From NCBI GenBank assembly GCA_020851115.1, contig JADZDJ010000153.1, forward strand, positions 1 through 39,851: a stretch of 39,851 bases of DNA, in the 5' to 3' direction. Position 1 is the stretch's first letter; the number at the start of each line of letters is the position of its first letter. This DNA is from Pirellulales bacterium (GTDB lineage Bacteria; Planctomycetota; Planctomycetia; Pirellulales; JADZDJ01). The position numbers were made by a program, and so were the translations under genes. Positions 1-7,841 of this stretch are shown one piece after another. Below the pieces are notes generated by a model, which had not been told where the DNA came from, searched no databases, and worked only from the letters and a program-made list of their open reading frames with translations.

Positions 1-173
1 GCATGTCGCGGTACACTCATCTTCCTCGCGGTTTGTAGGACTTGAGACGGATTTAACGTCTCCAAGTCTTGCCCACATTCCGCGCTCGAGCTGATGAGCG
101 CTGCACTTTTCGGCCGAACGTCGGCTCGACGCCGACGTGAAGGCCTGGCAGACGCGTCGACTGGAGTTGGTGT

Positions 174-341
174 AGCCGACTGCGAAATCGCCATGCCGCC
201 GACAACGTCGCCTGGCTCAAACGGTTTGCAATCAGCTTGCTCAAACAGCAAAGCGACAAAGAAAGCGTCGCCATGCGCAGAAGAATGGCCGGCTGGAACA
301 CCGAATACTTAACGAAAGTCCTTGGATTTGCACCGACTTAG
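174..341 (+). pseudogene. ISAs1-family transposase, C-terminal remnant
   Basis: The plus-strand frame ending at the TAG at 339-341 reads RLRNRHAADNVAWLKRF, then a segment with SLLKQQ, then RRMAGWNTEYL. This pattern matches the C-terminal end of ISAs1-type (DDE) transposases, where an N-A-x-x-N-x-A-x-L-(K/R)-R motif is followed by a basic helix and a G-W-(N/D)-x-x-(Y/F)-L ending. Upstream of about 174 the frame no longer resembles the family, so only about 50 C-terminal residues remain. It cannot encode a working transposase. The next transposase remnant begins within a few bases of its stop codon. Confidence 0.65.
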
Positions 342-342
342 T

Positions 343-582
343 ATGCGTTTGCCCTGCAAGGTGATGTACACCACGAACCTGATCGAGTCGGTGAACAGCG
401 TGATCCGCAAGTTCACGCGGAATCGCAAGCAGTACTCGAACCGCGACTCGGCGCTGAAGATGATCTACCTGGCGATCAACGAGGCCTCGAAGCGTTGGAC
501 CAAAGCGATCCACAACTGGAAGGAAGCCCTGAACCACTTTGCCATCATGTTCCAGGAACGAATGCCCAAGGACCTACGCTAG
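343..582 (+). pseudogene. IS256-family (Mutator-type) transposase, C-terminal remnant
   Basis: The frame closed by the TAG at 580-582 contains VMYTTNLIESVNSVIRK, then TRNRKQYSN, ALKMIYLAI, KRWTKAIHNW and FAIMFQERM. This is the highly conserved C-terminal block of IS256/Mutator transposases (YTTNxIESxNxxxRKxTxxRxxFPN). About 80 of roughly 400 residues are present, and the catalytic DDE core is missing. The reading frame is intact to its natural stop. The bases after the stop (about 598-618), with the complement of GGCCCTGTCCGCGATTTTGT, resemble an IS256-type right terminal repeat; that part is inference. Confidence 0.85.
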
Positions 583-655
583 CAAAAACCCTCGAGCACA
601 AAATCGCGGACAGGGCCTGCCGCGCGCGAGCTTTTACAGAAGCAATGATACGCTA

Positions 656-784
656 TCGGGCTTCGGCCGGCGTTTGTTCAAATACACCGAAACCTTTTAC
701 AATCGAGAGCGTCTGCACCAGACGTTCGGTTACCAATCCCCAGATCAATTCGACTTCGAATACGCCCTGGCAGCTACTGCGTAA
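656..784 (+). pseudogene. IS3-family transposase (integrase core), C-terminal remnant
   Basis: The frame ending at the TAA at 782-784 reads RRLFKYTETFYNRERLHQTF, then GYQSPDQFDFEYA. The FYNRxRxHxxxGYxSPxxFE signature is the end of the rve integrase domain of IS3-family OrfB proteins. Only about 40 residues remain. Together with the ISAs1 and IS256 pieces just upstream, this makes three different transposase 3' ends packed into 600 bases in the same orientation, which is typical of repeated IS insertion and deletion at an island edge. Confidence 0.8.
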
Positions 785-1271
785 TCACTCTCCCCGCCGC
801 TGCCCGAAAGTTCTGGGCTATCGCCAGGCAGGGATTGACGACCACTGGCATTGCGGTACAATCGCTCGACTGACGTAATGTCGAGTAGAGGCGTGTTAAA
901 TGTGATGGATCCAATCGATTGCTCGGCAATTCAACTGCTAATATTGTGCCTGATTAGCATTGTTTTTCGAGGCTGTGCATAATGCGTGCGCGTTAAATCG
1001 AGGTTGCTAGAACAAGTAATATGCTCGCACCACCTTGCTAGCTTCTATACATATGGTGGATAACACTTAGCGTTGTCGCAATCATATCGTTTCGCTAACG
1101 TCACAATTTTGCTAGTTTGCTGATAGTTGGCGGCGATTCGTTTCACATTTTGTTAAGGATCGTTCGATTGATATCTGTCCGACAGTTCCAAGGAAACCTC
1201 CCATTAGTCCGCCGGTCCTGCACTCAAACCAGTCATTCATTGATCGAACGATCCTAACCTCTATTTCTCAC
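785..1271. other. AT-richer intergenic stretch before tRNA-Pro
   Basis: I see no gene here on either strand; the open frames are short and match nothing. The stretch is visibly more AT-rich than its neighbours. Its only clear structure is the 13-bp inverted repeat listed separately at 1156-1255, just upstream of the tRNA. Promoter elements for the tRNA should lie here, but I cannot place them with confidence. Confidence 0.5.
1156..1255. repeat. 13-bp perfect inverted repeat, 74-bp spacer
   Basis: AGGATCGTTCGAT at 1156-1168 is the exact reverse complement of ATCGAACGATCCT at 1243-1255. The flanks carry further imperfect complementarity (GTTA against TAAC outside the arms). The 100-bp unit ends 16 bases before tRNA-Pro. 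It could be the ends of a tiny non-autonomous element, a recombinase binding site, or a hairpin in the tRNA leader. I saw no target-site duplication that would settle this. Confidence 0.6.
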
Positions 1272-1346
1272 CGGGGCGTGGCTCAGCCTGGCTAGAGCGC
1301 TTGGTTCGGGACCAAGAGGTCGCTGGTTCAAATCCAGTCGCCCCGA
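1272..1346 (+). tRNA. tRNA-Pro (anticodon CGG)
   Basis: The cloverleaf folds cleanly. The acceptor CGGGGCG pairs with CGCCCCG, the D-stem GCTC pairs with GAGC, and the anticodon stem CTTGG/CCAAG encloses loop TTCGGGA with anticodon CGG. The T-stem GCTGG/CCAGT encloses TTCAAAT, and the discriminator is A. The C1-G72 pair and CGG anticodon identify a proline tRNA reading CCG. CCA is not encoded. The 3' end overlaps the last codons of the serine recombinase ORF on the opposite strand, which fits use of this tRNA's 3' end as an integration site. Confidence 0.95.
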
Positions 1347-2800
1347 TTTACATTTCCTATCGACTTTCCCTCCTCAGCGGACGGAACATTACCCAGGAGC
1401 CCAACGAGGGCGGTTCCCGGGTTGGCGGCACTCGCCGCCTGGCTTGCCTTTATTTGTTCACGGGCCGTGGGGCCCTGGTAGGGTTCGAGGGGTGAGGGGG
1501 CCGCGCCGAGGGCGACGGTGCCCGACGTCACGCGGTGGACCTCCCGCTTCTTCTGTTTCACCGGCGCGAAGCTCAAAAACAGCCGCGCATTGAGACCGCG
1601 AAACAGCTCCCCGATCGAGGCCAGTTTATCCGGTTGCTCGGCCAGGTCGCGCAGGCGGCCGGCCACGACCAGCGCATCGCGAACCTGAGCATCGAGATCG
1701 GGCCGCGGCTGGGGCGTGGCGTCGGCAAGCTCCGCTTCAAGCTGCCGTTTTTGTGCCGTCAGAGCGTTGAAAGCTTGCGAAATCGCCTGATATTCGTCCC
1801 GGTTGTTGGCAAACCCGAGGTTGCGAGCGACCGTGGCCAACTCCGCGGTCACTTTGGCCAGGGCAGCTTGCAGGCTGGTCGCGCTCGTCTCGGATCGCAA
1901 GCTGGCCAGGTCGCGCTGGGCAATCGCCCGCAGCTTCGCTTCGAGCCGCGGCAGGAAGGCCGGCCCGAAGACTTTTTGCTGAATGGCCCCCAGCACGAAC
2001 CGTGTGGCCTGGAGGCCATCGACGTGGTTGGACGTGCAGCGCTGGCCATGCGACTGCATATAACAGCCGCACTTGTATCGGAACCCGCCCGTTTTGTCCG
2101 GAATGCGGTACATCGCCCAACGGCAATTCGCATCGAAGATTCGAGCGCCGAGCGGGTTTTTGTCCGGGTCGCGCGACCGAGGCTTGCCCCGCTGCGATTG
2201 GCCGCGCTCGTCGAGAATGGCTTGCAGCCTTTCAAACCGGCCAGGGTCGATGAGAGGCTCGGCTAGCGGGGCCGCCGCGGTGACAAAGTCGGCATTGAGA
2301 ATCACCTTCTCCTTCTCGCTGCCGTCGTCGCGGTAATCTTGGTCCTCCGACAAGCGCCGCGGGCCGTTCGGACTGAACCGGCCGTGATCTCCCATCGAAC
2401 GGCTGCCGTAGGTCTTGAGCGCCACCAGCAGCTTGTTGCGGCCGATGTTGGTCACCATGTTGGAGTGCCATACGCCGCTCACCATCCGCGCAGTGCCCGT
2501 TTGCTTGTCGCGGCGGTAGGTGCCCGCCAGCGGCGAGGGAATTCCTTCGGCCGTGAGGATTGCGGCCACCCGACTCGCTCGCTGCGTTTCCAGCATCTCG
2601 ATGATTCGGAAAGTACGTTGCAACGACGCTTCATCCGTGGGGAGCCAGACCACGTGACGCCCAGGCAGCCGAGTATGCTCGCCTGGTTGAAGCTTGCGCC
2701 GTTCCTGGCCGTCGATCGTGACCAGCCACCGCTCAAACCCGTAGGGGGGCCGGCCGCCGGTGGAATAGCCTTGTCGGGCGAGCGCCAGTTGCGAGTTCAA
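1328..2800 (-). pseudogene. Large serine recombinase lacking its catalytic domain (partial)
   Basis: The protein starts with a QLALARQG segment followed by STGGRPPYGF, the hallmark joint (GGxxPYG) between the catalytic and recombinase domains of large serine integrases. It continues with the recombinase domain (about 1-200), a zinc-ribbon region (CRWAMYRI, then YKCGCYMQSHGQRC, about 225-260), a coiled coil (about 275-360) and a variable tail. The N-terminal resolvase domain of about 150 residues, with the nucleophilic Ser and its Arg residues, is not in this frame. Upstream the frame reads WANYTLAEKIL and then loses similarity. The C-terminal end runs into the 3' end of tRNA-Pro. I infer a decayed integrase whose att site was the tRNA. 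An undetected frameshift to a distant N-terminus is possible but not seen. Confidence 0.75.
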
Positions 2801-3035
2801 GATCTTCTCGGCCAGTGTATAGTTCGCCCATATAGAGTCCGGTCGCTCTTCCGATGCCCTTGGGCGGCGGCGTGAAATCGGGGTCGGCGTCGCGAACGGC
2901 CTGGAGAACTGTCACCGGGTGAATTCTTTGGGCCGGACCTGAATCTACTACGGTCATGTGAACCTGAAACCTCTTCAATGTGTCATGCACTTGGCCTGAA
3001 TTTCGAGGGAGGTGTCCCATGTGCTTGATGTTCAA
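2733..3035 (-). other. Unrecognised ORF, possible remnant overlapping the recombinase 5' end
   Basis: A 100-aa minus frame overlaps the start of the recombinase ORF. Its middle part (about residues 25-75; VLQAVRDADPDF, then PPPKGIGRA and GLYMGELYTG) has strong G/C at third codon positions and looks coding. It stops looking coding where the recombinase frame begins, at about 2830. It may be the end of another gene joined to the truncated recombinase, or a recombinase segment displaced by a frameshift. I do not recognise the family. Confidence 0.3.
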
Positions 3036-3058
3036 CGACGAATCGTCCTTTCGAGCCT

Positions 3059-3226
3059 ATGAGCAAGCGTCGTCGTGGTTATCCCTCTGAATCAAAAGTG
3101 AAGGTGGGCGTCCGATTCGTCCAAGGCACGAAGTTGCTAGAGGAAAAGCTAGGACGAAACGACCTTTGCCCATGCGGTAGCCGCTTGCGATTCAAGCGAT
3201 GCTGCATGCAATCGGGACGCTTTTGA
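3059..3226 (+). CDS. Small SEC-C motif zinc-binding protein (55 aa)
   Basis: The frame from the ATG at 3059 to the TGA at 3224-3226 encodes a basic peptide ending in [10 protein letters not shown], then FKRCCM. This is the SEC-C motif (CPCGSG..KKCC), a zinc-binding motif first known from the SecA C-terminus and found in many small or multidomain proteins. The N-terminal half is basic (SKRRRGY). The usual CxCx8CC/CH spacing is kept. No strong ribosome site precedes the ATG. It sits 132 bases before hen1 on the same strand, so it may be co-transcribed. Its role is unknown; it could also be the tail of a longer lost protein. Confidence 0.6.
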   Translation: MSKRRRGYPSESKVKVGVRFVQGTKLLEEKLGRNDLCPCGSRLRFKRCCMQSGRF

Positions 3227-3358
3227 CGGGGCCAATCGCGACCACTACTTTTAGAGAACGATGACGGGTCGTGTGTGAGGGTCGGCGTCATTTAGACGTC
3301 GACCCTCATTTGCTAGACTGACGAACTGAGTTAGACGATCCCCAGAAGGCTTTCACCG

Positions 3359-4777
3359 ATGCTGCTCGCGCTTTCAACGACTCACGAACCGGCCACGGAC
3401 CTCGGCTATTTGCTGCACAAGCATCCGGGGAAGTGCCAATCGTTTGACCTGAGTTTTGGCAAAGCCCACGTGTTCTACCCGGAGGCAAGCGAGACACTCT
3501 GTACAGCTTGCTTGTTGCTGGATGTGGACCCGGTAGGGCTGGTTCGTGGCAAGGGCGATTGGCAACAAGGGCTCCTTGACCAGTACGTCAATGACCGTCC
3601 CTTTGTCGCCTCGTCTTTGATGAGTGTTGCAATATCACAGGTCTTCGGTTCGGCACTGGCAGGTCGGTCGAAGGAACGGGCGGAAATGGTCGATAGGCCG
3701 ATTCCGCTTTCGGCTCGCATCGATGTGCTACCGGTACGTGGCGGGGCTGAAATGCTTCAACGGGTGTTCGAGCCATTGGGCTACACTATCCAGGCAACGC
3801 GGCATCCGCTTGACGAACAATTTCCCGATTGGGGCGAAGGTCCGTATTTCTCGGTGCAATTGGACCAGACCACCACGGTCGCTCGGCTTTTGCAGCATCT
3901 GTATGTGCTCATTCCCGTTTTTGATGGCAAGAAGCACTACTACATTGGTCAGGACGAAGTCGAAAAGTTGCTTTCCAAGGGCGAGACATGGCTATCAGAG
4001 CACCCCGAGCGGGAGTTCATCACGCAACGATACCTGACCAAGAGACAAAGTCTTATACGTCAGGCGTTGGCTCGGTTGGTGGAAGAGGAATCTGTTGAGA
4101 CCGATGAAGAATATACGGACGGAGATTCGGCGTTGCCGGAGCGGTCTGAACGTGAACTAACTCTGCATGAGCAGCGGCTTGGGGCGGTGCTCGCGGTGAT
4201 TCGTTCGACAGGAGCAAAACGAGTCGTCGACTTGGGCTGCGGCGAGGGAAAGCTGCTCCGCGAACTGCTTGCCGACCAACAGTTCACTGAGATTCTCGGC
4301 ATGGACGTGTCTGTCCGGTCGCTGGAAATTGCTCATCGGCGATTGAAACTCGACCGGCTCCCGGAGCGACAGCGGGAGCGAATTCGGCTGGTCCACGGGG
4401 CACTTACCTACCGCGACGCGAGGCTAAACAACTTTGACGCCGCTGCGATTGTCGAAGTTATCGAGCACCTTGACCTACCCAGGCTGAAGGCTTTCGAGCG
4501 AGTCGTGTTCGAGCATGCCCGGCCACGTACCGTCGTATTGACGACACCAAACCGTGAATACAACGTCGTGTGGGAGTCGCTCCCCGCCGGAGAGATGCGA
4601 CATAGCGACCACCGTTTCGAATGGTCACGGAAAGAGTTTGAGGAGTGGGCTTGTGGAATTGCGGAACGATTCGGGTATTCAACTCGCTTCCTTCCAATTG
4701 GGCCAGACGAGCCTGGAGTGGGTCCACCGTCGCAAATGGCAGTTTTCACTGACGTGTCAAGCACACAACTGATTTGA
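3359..4777 (+). CDS. hen1: 3'-terminal RNA ribose 2'-O-methyltransferase Hen1
   Basis: This is bacterial Hen1, which uses SAM to methylate the 2'-OH of the 3'-terminal ribose at an RNA break before ligation, making the repaired site resistant to the same ribotoxin. The N-terminal half (about 1-240) is the Hen1-specific domain that, in known systems, is needed to activate Pnkp ligase. The C-terminal half is a Rossmann methyltransferase: SAM motif VVDLGCGEGK at about 289-298, metal/catalytic residues in EVIEHL at about 365-370, and a downstream His in RHSDHRFEW at about 412-420. At 472 aa it is full length. AGAAGG about 9 nt before the ATG may serve as the ribosome site. Its TGA directly abuts the ATG of pnkp, so the pair is a translationally coupled two-gene operon. 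Confidence 0.95.
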   Translation: MLLALSTTHEPATDLGYLLHKHPGKCQSFDLSFGKAHVFYPEASETLCTACLLLDVDPVGLVRGKGDWQQGLLDQYVNDRPFVASSLMSVAISQVFGSALAGRSKERAEMVDRPIPLSARIDVLPVRGGAEMLQRVFEPLGYTIQATRHPLDEQFPDWGEGPYFSVQLDQTTTVARLLQHLYVLIPVFDGKKHYYIGQDEVEKLLSKGETWLSEHPEREFITQRYLTKRQSLIRQALARLVEEESVETDEEYTDGDSALPERSERELTLHEQRLGAVLAVIRSTGAKRVVDLGCGEGKLLRELLADQQFTEILGMDVSVRSLEIAHRRLKLDRLPERQRERIRLVHGALTYRDARLNNFDAAAIVEVIEHLDLPRLKAFERVVFEHARPRTVVLTTPNREYNVVWESLPAGEMRHSDHRFEWSRKEFEEWACGIAERFGYSTRFLPIGPDEPGVGPPSQMAVFTDVSSTQLI

Positions 4778-7381
4778 ATGGCTACTTTCTCGATTCCCAA
4801 CTTGTCGCTTGTTGCGCTCATCGGCCCCAGTGGGGCTGGCAAGAGCACGTTTGCACGCAAGCACTTTCTGGCAACGGAAGTACTTTCAAGCGACTACTGT
4901 CGTGGCTTGGTCAGCGATGACGAAAACAGTCAAGCGGCGACCACCGACGCGTTTGAGGTGCTGCACTACATCGCGGCAAAGCGACTGGCTACCGGTCGAT
5001 TGACGGTCGTCGACGCGACCAACGTGCAGCAAGAAGCTCGGCAGCCGCTCGTGACGCTCGCCCGTAAGTATCACGTTCTGCCAGTCGCCATTGTCTTTAA
5101 CCTGCCGGAGGACGTATGTCAGGAGCGGAATCGCGACCGTCCTGACCGGGACTTTGGGCCGCACGTAATTCGTCAGCAACGCTCGCAACTGCGACGGTCC
5201 ATGAAGGCACTAAAGCGGGAAGGTTTCCGGCACGTCTTTGTCTTGGAGTCGCCGGATGAAGTCGATGCCACTTCGATTGAACGGACTCCGCTTTGGAACG
5301 ACAAGCGACACGAGCACGGTCCCTTCGATTTTATTGGTGACGTGCATGGCTGCTGTGAGGAACTGGAAGAGCTTCTCGTCGCACTTGGATATGAGGGTGG
5401 TCGCCTCGACAACTCCGGACTCGGCTGGTCGAGCTTGACATACGCCCATCCAGAAGGCCGCAAGGCCGTTTTTGTCGGCGACTTGGTGGACCGAGGCCCT
5501 CGCATTGTTGATTCGCTGAGCCTTGTTCGGAATATGGTTGCAACAGGGGCAGCCCTCTGCGTTCCAGGTAACCACGATATGAAGCTGCTCAGGAAGCTAC
5601 GCGGGAAGGACGTTCAAATATCGCACGGTTTGGCCAATTCGCTCGCGGAAATAGAGGCGATTGATGAGGCAGTGAGAGGAGTGTTCGTCAAAGAACTGTC
5701 AGCGTTTCTCGATGGGCTCGTCAGTCACTATGTTTTGGATAGTGGTCGAATTGTGGTCGCACACGCGGGCATGAAAGAGTCGATGCAGGGTCGTGGTTCA
5801 GGGATAGTGAGGAACTTTGCTCTCTACGGGGAGACTACCGGCGAGACCGATGAATTTGGGTTGCCTGTTCGCTTCAACTGGGCTGCGGAGTATCGGGGAG
5901 ACGCGACGGTAGTCTATGGTCATACGCCGGTGCCGATGCCAGACTGGCTCAACAAGACAATCAACATTGATACTGGATGCGTGTTTGGCGGTTCACTGAC
6001 GGCACTTCGTTACCCGGAACTTGATTTGGTCTCTGTGAAGGCGAAGCAAACCTATTGTGAGCCGGTCCGACCGTTTCTGACGGCAGGACAGAAATCGCCG
6101 TCCGTGTCGACGCAGCATGAGCATGATGACCTACTGGACCTTTCTGACGTAACCGGCAAGCGAATCATTTCCACGCGATTGCGTCGTAACGTCACCATTC
6201 GTGAGGAGAACGGCACGGCGGCGTTAGAGGTTATGAGTCGATTTGCTGCGAATCCGAAGTGGCTCGTCTACCTCCCTCCGACGATGTCGCCGTCAGAGAC
6301 GAGTTCTAAGGACGGCTATTTAGAGCATCCGGAAGAAGCCTTCAGCTACTTTCGCAATCAAGGAGTGCCGAAGGTTGTGTGCGAGGAAAAGCACATGGGC
6401 TCACGTGCAGTGGTTGTTGTCTGCCGTGATGAGGACGCTGCGGCCAAGCGATTCGGTGTTGAGGGTGAAACTGGCGTAATCACGACCCGAACAGGTCGCC
6501 GTTTCTTCAACGATACTGACGTGGAGACGGCGATACTCGGTCGTATTCGAGATGCGTTGACCGCCGCGAAGTCTTGGGAAGAGTTCAGCACTGACTGGGT
6601 CGTTTTAGACTGCGAGCTGATGCCTTGGTCGGCGAAGGCTCAAGAATTGCTCAAGTCGCAGTATGCGGCCGTTGGCTCAGCCGCCAATGCGGCTCTGCCC
6701 TCCGTGCTCGATGCCTTGTCGCAAGCGGGTAGCCGACTGAATGGCGAAGAGGCCGAATTGATTAAAGGCCTGACGGAGAATTTCAGTCGCCAAGCTGAGT
6801 CGGCCCGGCGATTTGTCAATGCCTATCGCAACTATTGTTGGGTGGTAAAGTCCGTTGACGATTTCAAACTCGCTCCGTTCCATATTCTGGCGACCGAAAA
6901 TCATGTCCATGTTCAGCGGAATCACGAGTGGCATATGCAAACGCTCGCAGCAATCTGCTCGCATGATTCGCAATTGCTGCTCGCGACGCCATTTCGAATT
7001 GTCGACGTGACGAACTTGGACGAAGTTAGCGACGCGATTCGATGGTGGACCGAGTTGACTGGCAAGGGCGGGGAAGGAATGGTCGTTAAGCCGCTCGACT
7101 TCATTGCCAAAGGCAAAAAGGGCCTGCTGCAACCGGCGGTAAAATGCCGAGGCCGTGAGTACCTTCGCATCATTTACGGTCCGGACTACACAAGCGGCGC
7201 CAATCTCGCCCGATTACGGAATCGTGGGTTGGGAGCGAAGCGTTCGCTTGCACTCAGAGAATTTGCTCTAGGCATTGAGGCCTTGGAGCGATTCGTCCGT
7301 CGCGAGCCGCTTCGCCGTGTCCACGAGTGCGTCTTCGGCGTGCTCGCACTTGAAAGCGAACCTGTCGACCCGCGTCTTTAA
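4778..7381 (+). CDS. pnkp: Polynucleotide kinase-phosphatase-ligase Pnkp (RNA repair)
   Basis: This is a three-domain RNA end-healing and sealing enzyme of 867 aa, the usual length. The N-terminal 5'-kinase has P-loop GPSGAGKST at 16-24 and a VVDATNVQ motif. The central metallophosphoesterase (2',3'-phosphatase) has GDVHGC at about 188, GDLVDRGP at about 232 and GNHD at about 263. The C-terminal adenylyltransferase/ligase has lysine motif EKHMGSR at about 536, DCELMPW, and GEGMVVKP at about 765. In known systems the ligase works only in complex with Hen1, which is encoded immediately upstream with no gap. All catalytic motifs seem intact, so this module is probably functional even though its neighbours are broken. 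It would restore tRNAs cut by ribotoxins or anticodon nucleases. Confidence 0.96.
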   Translation: MATFSIPNLSLVALIGPSGAGKSTFARKHFLATEVLSSDYCRGLVSDDENSQAATTDAFEVLHYIAAKRLATGRLTVVDATNVQQEARQPLVTLARKYHVLPVAIVFNLPEDVCQERNRDRPDRDFGPHVIRQQRSQLRRSMKALKREGFRHVFVLESPDEVDATSIERTPLWNDKRHEHGPFDFIGDVHGCCEELEELLVALGYEGGRLDNSGLGWSSLTYAHPEGRKAVFVGDLVDRGPRIVDSLSLVRNMVATGAALCVPGNHDMKLLRKLRGKDVQISHGLANSLAEIEAIDEAVRGVFVKELSAFLDGLVSHYVLDSGRIVVAHAGMKESMQGRGSGIVRNFALYGETTGETDEFGLPVRFNWAAEYRGDATVVYGHTPVPMPDWLNKTINIDTGCVFGGSLTALRYPELDLVSVKAKQTYCEPVRPFLTAGQKSPSVSTQHEHDDLLDLSDVTGKRIISTRLRRNVTIREENGTAALEVMSRFAANPKWLVYLPPTMSPSETSSKDGYLEHPEEAFSYFRNQGVPKVVCEEKHMGSRAVVVVCRDEDAAAKRFGVEGETGVITTRTGRRFFNDTDVETAILGRIRDALTAAKSWEEFSTDWVVLDCELMPWSAKAQELLKSQYAAVGSAANAALPSVLDALSQAGSRLNGEEAELIKGLTENFSRQAESARRFVNAYRNYCWVVKSVDDFKLAPFHILATENHVHVQRNHEWHMQTLAAICSHDSQLLLATPFRIVDVTNLDEVSDAIRWWTELTGKGGEGMVVKPLDFIAKGKKGLLQPAVKCRGREYLRIIYGPDYTSGANLARLRNRGLGAKRSLALREFALGIEALERFVRREPLRRVHECVFGVLALESEPVDPRL

Positions 7382-7551
7382 GGCAAATGGCAAGGGAGGC
7401 CGACGGTGCATAGGGGCCTCAAGAAACCGTGTTCTAGCCACTCATATGCTTGTCATGCTATTCCTTTACTTCATTTTCGCTCCATCCGGCACTCTCGGAG
7501 CAAAGCCGGGGCTGCGGGACAGTTGGCCACTGCTGGAAATAGCATGCCGAG

Positions 7552-7563
7552 TTTGGTAAGGTT
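7552..7563 (+). promoter_or_regulatory. Shared 12-bp box upstream of HTH leader 1
   Basis: TTTGGTAAGGTT lies 44 nt before the ATG of the HTH gene at 7608. The identical 12-mer lies 46 nt before the start of the paralogous HTH gene at 15294 on the other strand. The flanks are only loosely similar (ATGCCGAG against TTGTCGGG), so the box stands out as conserved. It may be an operator for the HTH proteins or part of a promoter. This is inference from conservation of position and sequence. Confidence 0.55.
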
Positions 7564-7607
7564 AGTCAACCCTCAGCAAAGGGGCGCGTAGCGGCAAAGG
7601 AGCTTCA

Positions 7608-7823
7608 ATGCCGAAATTAGACGGATACCTGCGGATTCGAGAAGCCGCTGCGTATCTTGGCGTGTCGCCGAATACTCTGCGGAACTGGGGACGCGGTGGC
7701 AAGATTTGCGAGCGGCGGCACCCAGTCAACGGCTACCGACTTTACTCGCGGAAGGAATTGGACGCTCTGCTTGTAGAGGCGGAACGGCCCACAAGCGAAC
7801 GGACCCGACGAAAACCTAGATGA
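7608..7823 (+). CDS. MerR/excisionase-like HTH protein, leader of the type I R-M operon
   Basis: This 71-aa protein is almost entirely one winged-helix HTH: LRIREAAAYLGVSPNTLRNW (residues 8-27), then HPVNGYRLYSRKELDALL, with a basic tail. This is the MerR-type DNA-binding fold without a sensor domain, as in excisionases and many small operon regulators. AAAGGAG five bases before the ATG supports the start. The next gene, hsdR, begins 18 nt after its stop. A paralogue, nearly identical in the HTH core, leads the opposing operon at 15085-15294, and both share the 12-bp upstream box. I infer an autoregulator of the defence operon; it has no visible catalytic role. Confidence 0.8.
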   Translation: MPKLDGYLRIREAAAYLGVSPNTLRNWGRGGKICERRHPVNGYRLYSRKELDALLVEAERPTSERTRRKPR

Positions 7824-7841
7824 ACCGGAAAGCGGCCATCC

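Noticed and set aside
1535-2266. 243-aa plus-strand ORF
   Set aside because: It is the antisense of the serine recombinase and has no motif of its own.
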